A stretch of DNA of 17,725 nt from Nitriliruptoraceae bacterium (GTDB lineage Bacteria > Actinomycetota > Nitriliruptoria > Nitriliruptorales > Nitriliruptoraceae): positions 1-17,725 of the forward strand of contig PWEU01000182.1 of NCBI GenBank assembly GCA_003554005.1. Reading direction: 5' to 3'. Position 1 is the stretch's first letter. Each line of letters opens with the position of its first letter. Below the pieces are notes generated by a model, which worked only from the letters and a program-made list of their open reading frames with translations, made no database searches and was not told the DNA's origin. The position numbers were made by a program, and so were the translations under genes. Below are positions 14,484 to 17,725 of the stretch, in pieces.

Positions 14484-14769
14484 GCGCCTCCCGATCCGGC
14501 GTAAGCACGGCGCACACGGCGCGGTGCCGTGGTCACCGAGCGCCCCAGGGGCGTCGTAGTGGTTCGACCGCCGAAACGCCCTGGTGCCCACCGGCCTTCG
14601 CTCGGATCGGCGACGCCACCGACCGACGAGGAGAGCAGCCTGGACACCGCCGCGCGTAGCTTGCGGCCAAGCTGAGACCCGCCTGTGAGATGCTCGGCGA
14701 GGGCCGTCCGGCCCTGGACCGGTCGATCGGCGTCCCGATCGACCGGTGTGTTGGGGTCGCTGTCGGTCG
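14484..14769. other. Intergenic region between convergent operons
   Basis: This interval of 286 bases lies between the FtsH stop and the stop of the minus-strand operon. No frame with a ribosome-binding site or coding bias was found. It contains small hairpins, CGCCCC-A-GGGGCG near 14540 and AGCTTG-CGGC-CAAGCT at 14658-14673, and the 13-base inverted repeat at 14718-14747. These probably serve termination of the two converging transcripts. Confidence 0.4.
14718..14747 (-). terminator. Perfect 13-bp hairpin after the unknown two-gene operon
   Basis: ACCGGTCGATCGG (14718-14730) and CCGATCGACCGGT (14735-14747) are perfect inverted copies around a 4-base loop. The hairpin begins 22 bases beyond the stop of the minus-strand gene ending at 14770. 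There is no U tract on either strand, so it would be an L-shaped or otherwise non-canonical terminator as seen in actinobacteria. A protein-binding palindrome is an alternative. Confidence 0.5.
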
Positions 14770-15075
14770 TCAGCTGTTGTCGATGATGGTCGCCGGGGCG
14801 CCGTTGACCGTCAGTGTCCGTGCGCGACCGAGCAGTCGCTGGGCCTGGTCACGCAGGTCGGGTTCGATCACGTCGGTCGTGTCCAGACGTTGGGGGGCGA
14901 CGTCCAGCAGTTCAGGTTGTCCCTGGGTCGCTTCGCGGAGGAGGTCCACCTGCTGCTGCTGGCTCGTCTGGGAGTAGGCCAACCCGAGGGCGTAGGCGGC
15001 GAGCCATGCCGAGTCGGCGTCGGGGTCGGGGTGGAGGCTCGTGCGGTCCTGGTGGGTCGCGCTGGCTTCGCTCAT
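14770..15075 (-). CDS. Hypothetical protein, second gene of an unknown operon
   Basis: A 101-residue protein starts at ATG 15075, overlapping the upstream stop by four bases (ATGA). It is mainly helical and polar. A short aromatic-containing helix, SAWLAAYALGLAYSQ (about residues 22-36), is followed by a Gln-rich stretch (TSQQQQVDLLREA) and an acidic middle (DVIEPDLRDQAQRLLGRART). No cysteine, metal motif, membrane segment or signal peptide is visible. I do not recognise the family. Its coupling to the 214-residue protein suggests the two act together, possibly as a complex. Confidence 0.7.
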   Translation of the reverse strand: MSEASATHQDRTSLHPDPDADSAWLAAYALGLAYSQTSQQQQVDLLREATQGQPELLDVAPQRLDTTDVIEPDLRDQAQRLLGRARTLTVNGAPATIIDNS

Positions 15076-15716
15076 CGCAAGGCCTTCTCGACCTCGGCGG
15101 TGACGAGCGCGATGCGATCAAGGCCGCGAAGATAGTAGGCCCCGGCCCGGTAGGAGCGGCACCGTGGTCCTGCCGGGTCATCGACAGCGCGGCGGAGTTC
15201 GGAGGCGGCGTGCCCTATCGTGGTGCCAGCGGGCATGCCGAGCGTGGCGGCAACCTCGCCGGAGAGCGGCCGTGTCGAGGAACGCAACGCATCGACGGTC
15301 TGCGGCGTCGGTCGCAGGTACCGGTCGGGGTCATCGAGTAGGACGTCGTCGGCTGCCTCCGGGTCAACGAGCCAGCGCAGGAACGCGGTCTCCAGATCGC
15401 TGAGAGATGCCTCGGGAACGGGGCCGGTCGCTGGCGGCTCAGGGCGGTCCACCGGATCGACCACGATCGTGCTCGTCAGCGCGTGGGCCAGAGCTTGGAG
15501 TCGTACCGCAGCGTCACGAGCCCGGTCGTTCAGCCGGCGGTCAGCACGGAAATGCTCCTGCAGTGCCCGTAGGTAGGCCACCATCGCGGACAGTTCGGCC
15601 ACATGGTGCACATCGGTCCGGGGTGCCTCGCCCGGTCGGCGGGAGGTCCGGACCGGCGGAACGTACGGCGCCCGATGGGGTGTTGCGCTCGTGCGAGGGT
15701 CGTTGGAAGGGATCAT
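15072..15716 (-). CDS. Hypothetical protein, first gene of an unknown operon
   Basis: A 214-residue protein starts at ATG 15716, with GGAG 5 bases upstream. After a Pro/Arg-rich N-terminal 35 residues comes a helical block (AELSAMVAYLRALQEHFRAD, then ARDAAVRLQALAHALTS). A linker (VDRPEPPATGPVPEA) follows, then a second helical region (LSDLETAFLRWLVDPEAADD and on to SGEVAATLGMPAGTTIGHAA). The C-terminus has a Tyr/Arg-rich segment (CRSYRAGAYYLRGLDR). The GEVAATLGMPAGTTIGHAASELRRAV stretch has the pattern of a short helix-turn-helix, but this is a weak resemblance. No family is recognised. A candidate promoter and inverted repeat lie upstream at 15750-15783. Confidence 0.72.
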   Translation of the reverse strand: MIPSNDPRTSATPHRAPYVPPVRTSRRPGEAPRTDVHHVAELSAMVAYLRALQEHFRADRRLNDRARDAAVRLQALAHALTSTIVVDPVDRPEPPATGPVPEASLSDLETAFLRWLVDPEAADDVLLDDPDRYLRPTPQTVDALRSSTRPLSGEVAATLGMPAGTTIGHAASELRRAVDDPAGPRCRSYRAGAYYLRGLDRIALVTAEVEKALR

Positions 15717-15749
15717 CGGCTCTCCAGCAGTGCTGGTCGCTTGCGTGCC

Positions 15750-15783
15750 GCCGCTTCCTCGACGTAGAAGCGGCGAAATTATC
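15750..15783 (-). promoter_or_regulatory. Candidate -10 box and operator of the unknown operon
   Basis: On the minus strand GATAAT (15783-15778) is a near-consensus -10 box in an otherwise GC-rich stretch, 62 bases before the ATG at 15716. Just downstream, overlapping the expected transcription start, GCCGCTTC (15750-15757) and GAAGCGGC (15767-15774) form a perfect 8-base inverted repeat with a 9-base spacer, as an operator would. No good -35 hexamer is seen. Confidence 0.4.
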
Positions 15784-15976
15784 AGCCTTGCCTGCAGGTC
15801 CGCCCTGGCCCTTCGGCCCTGGTCGCGCAGCGGGCTGAACCCTGCGTGAGCTGGAGGTGCTCCTGACGGTGGACGACCCCGCGGGTCGAACGACCCGAAG
15901 CCGTGCGGGTCGCCTGGGTCGAGGACCGGTCGTTTGGTGGGGTCTGCGGGTCGCTCGGCCCCGTCGCTGTCGGGTG

Positions 15977-16684
15977 CTACGGGTTCGGGCCTGGCAGCTG
16001 ACCGGTCCGTGCGATCTCCTCAGCCAGCTCGGTCAGCTTCTGGTTGCGGTCCTGTGAGAGCCGTCTGAGGACCTCGTAGGCCATATCGGCGGTCAGACGG
16101 TGGCGTGCCATCACGATCCCCTTGGCCTGTCCGATGACGTCACGTGACTGGAGCGCGGTCTGGAGCCCGGCCTCGATGAGCGCCGCCTTCATGGCCCCCG
16201 ACGCCTGCGCGGCGAACACCTGACCGATGAGCTGCGAGCGCCGGTCGAAGGCGTGCGGCCGACGGGAGTACACGTCGAGCGCTCCCATCGAGTCGTCGGT
16301 CACGAACAGCCGGAAGCTGATCATCGAGCGCACCCCGAGCCCGAGCACCCGGGAGCGGTAGTCGGGCCACCGCTGGTCGGTCTCCAGATCGTCCATCACG
16401 ATCGTCGCGTGCTCTCTGATGGCATCCAGGCATGGTCCCTGTCCGGTGGCGTGCTGCGCCATGTCGCTGTCGTACGCCACCGGCGCGGAGGCGGCGGGCG
16501 TGACGATCACCCCGCCCCTGCCGATCAGCATCAGGCTGGCGCCGTCACTGTGCTCGAAGAGACCCTCACCGAGGTCGACGATCAGCTGCAACGTCGCCTG
16601 CAGGCCGTCCGCCTCGGCGAGCTCGCGCCCCACCGCACCGACGTGTTCGAGCAACTCCTCGGCCGTGCTGTCCTCGCTGATCAA
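15977..16684 (-). CDS. GAF and ANTAR domain protein (signal-responsive antiterminator)
   Basis: The protein has 235 residues from TTG 16684, chosen because GAGGTG lies 5 bases upstream; an upstream TTG at 16705 has no ribosome-binding site. Residues of about 20-165 form a GAF sensor domain (LIVDLGEGLFEHSDGASLML ... GQGPCLDAIREHATIVMDDL ... SMISFRLFVTDDSMGALDVYS). The C-terminal 55 residues are an ANTAR RNA-binding domain (VIGQAKGIVMARHRLTADMA, then YEVLRRLSQDRNQKLTELAE). ANTAR proteins bind paired hexaloop stems in nascent RNA and prevent termination. Here the sensor is a GAF domain, so a ligand or redox signal is plausible. The target RNA is not evident in the window. It stands upstream of, and on the same strand as, the unknown two-gene operon, with a gap of 260 bases. 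Confidence 0.93.
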   Translation of the reverse strand: MISEDSTAEELLEHVGAVGRELAEADGLQATLQLIVDLGEGLFEHSDGASLMLIGRGGVIVTPAASAPVAYDSDMAQHATGQGPCLDAIREHATIVMDDLETDQRWPDYRSRVLGLGVRSMISFRLFVTDDSMGALDVYSRRPHAFDRRSQLIGQVFAAQASGAMKAALIEAGLQTALQSRDVIGQAKGIVMARHRLTADMAYEVLRRLSQDRNQKLTELAEEIARTGQLPGPNP

Positions 16685-16827
16685 CGCTCCACCTCGTTCG
16701 AGCAAGCATCGATGCTAGTGAGACCCGGGGGAGGTCGTGGTCGGGGGACCTGACCTTCGAGGTCCGCCACGAAGGCCGACGCCAGCGTGCGTCAGGCGCC
16801 GCCCGGCGTCGCGGGAGGATCGCGGCC

Positions 16828-17725
16828 TCACTCGATGCCCCGTCGGGTGCCTTCCTCGACGCCCTTGTAGTTCACGAGCGTCGTGAGGTGGTGGACGGCC
16901 TCGACGAGGTCCACCTGGTCGCGCATGACGGTCGCCAGGTCCTTGTAGGCGCCGGGGATCTCGTCGATCAGCTTCGCGGCGTCCTTCTGGAGCCAGGTGC
17001 GGCCCTCCATGGCGGCTTCCATGTCCTCGACGGTGAACCGTCTGCGGGCCTGGGTGCGGCTCATGGCGCGGCCGGCGCCGTGCGACGCCGATGCGTAACT
17101 GGCAGGGTTGCCCAGGCCCCGGACGATGTAGGAGCCCGTCCCCATCGATCCGGGGATAACGCCGAGCTCTCCTTCGCGGGCGGAGATCGCGCCCTTGCGG
17201 GTGATCCACATCTCGCGCCCGTGGTGGCGCTCCAGGCGGGCGTAGTTGTGGTGGTTGTTGATGGACTGGACGACCTCGAGGTGAGGGGCGTGCGCACGCA
17301 CGGCGGTGAGGGCGACGTCCATCATCCGCTGGCGGTTGCCGGAGGCGTAGGCCTGGGCCCAGGTGAGGTCGCGGATGTAGGCGTCGAACGCTGCCGTGCC
17401 CTGCACGAGGTAGGCGAGATCCGGGTCAGGGAGCTCGCTGAGGTGGCTGGCCATCAGCCCCTTGGCGGCCTCGATGTGTCGCATGGCGAGGGTGTTACCA
17501 GGACCGCGCGACCCCGAGTGGAGCATGAGCCAGATCACACCCCGCTCATCGGCGCAGAGCTCGAGGAAGTGGTTGCCGGACCCGAGCGTGCCGAACTGGC
17601 GAGGTGCTCGATCTCGCAGCTTGGCGTCGTTCGCGACGCTCTCAGGCAGGCCGTGCTCCCGGACGAAGCCACGCCACGCGGGATCCTCCTCCTCGTGCCA
17701 GTAGCCGAGACCGGCGGGGATCCGC
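16828..17725 (-). CDS. rtcB: RNA-splicing ligase RtcB, 3' part (runs off window)
   Basis: The frame is open to the window edge, so the N-terminus is missing; about 298 residues are visible. RtcB joins RNA 2',3'-cyclic phosphate or 3'-phosphate ends to 5'-OH ends using GTP and Mn2+. Visible hallmarks are GSGNHFLEL (metal-binding His), HSGSRGPGN, NHHNYARLE (metal-binding His), PGSMGTGSYIV and the guanylylation motif SHGAGRAMSR, with its nucleophilic His encoded at 17080-17082. The usual C-terminal ...VNYKG is present but is followed by ten extra residues (VEEGTRRGIE). No archease gene lies in view downstream. The preceding 5' context is outside the window. Confidence 0.95.
   Translation of the reverse strand, partial: RIPAGLGYWHEEEDPAWRGFVREHGLPESVANDAKLRDRAPRQFGTLGSGNHFLELCADERGVIWLMLHSGSRGPGNTLAMRHIEAAKGLMASHLSELPDPDLAYLVQGTAAFDAYIRDLTWAQAYASGNRQRMMDVALTAVRAHAPHLEVVQSINNHHNYARLERHHGREMWITRKGAISAREGELGVIPGSMGTGSYIVRGLGNPASYASASHGAGRAMSRTQARRRFTVEDMEAAMEGRTWLQKDAAKLIDEIPGAYKDLATVMRDQVDLVEAVHHLTTLVNYKGVEEGTRRGIE

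Noticed and set aside
15882..15897. CGGGTCG-AA-CGACCCG palindrome as a terminator of the ANTAR gene
   Set aside because: Loop of two bases is too small, there is no U tract, and similar CGGGTCG words recur nearby by composition.

Overview
The window is very GC-rich DNA with strong G/C bias at third codon positions, frequent GTG/TTG starts and several four-base stop/start overlaps. It carries a GAF-ANTAR regulator, TetR-type control and many small actinobacterial-style hypotheticals. Together these suggest an Actinomycetota chromosome, possibly a deep-branching class such as Nitriliruptoria or Acidimicrobiia. That placement is inference; no rRNA or tRNA gene is present to confirm it. Nothing looks like a phage, plasmid, insertion sequence or CRISPR array.

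Layout, left to right. (1) 1-2051, plus strand: two overlapping radical SAM genes of the pyruvate-formate-lyase-activase superfamily, one AmrS-like and one PflX-like. (2) 2090-2590, minus: a hypothetical gene. (3) 2657-4221, plus: a promoter and operator, a crotonase-fold enzyme and its overlapping TetR-family regulator, which look like an autoregulated acyl-CoA unit. (4) 4435-6435, plus: an aldo/keto reductase and an NAD(P)-dependent sugar epimerase/dehydrogenase-like protein. (5) 6500-7811, plus: a small two-helix membrane protein and an ATP-grasp enzyme. (6) 9379-7744, minus: a four-helix membrane protein, an ACT-domain protein and a three-helix membrane protein; the last two overlap in a suspicious way. 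(7) 9783-10820, plus: an integral membrane protein of the lysylphosphatidylglycerol synthase TM-region family. (8) 10846-11870: three small genes, namely a 56-residue ORF (minus), a zinc-ribbon protein (plus) and a GyrI-like effector-binding protein (minus) with no ordinary start codon. (9) 11871-12342: a repeat-rich intergenic region with a 12-bp tandem repeat and a candidate stress-sigma promoter. (10) 12343-14483, plus: an acidic 104-residue protein overlapping a divergent FtsH protease. (11) 15716-14770, minus: an operon of two unknown proteins with a candidate promoter/operator and a strong terminal hairpin. (12) 16684-15977, minus: a GAF-ANTAR antiterminator. (13) 17725-16828, minus: the 3' part of rtcB, running off the window edge.

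Most units look like housekeeping or regulatory accessory genes, not one large system. The parts most worth a second look are: the FtsH paralogue with altered Walker A and pore motifs and its coupled acidic partner; the crotonase whose two catalytic glutamate positions are changed, next to a nested TetR operator; the tandem radical SAM activases with no visible substrate; the GyrI-like gene that appears to start at ATC; and the unknown operon at 14770-15716.
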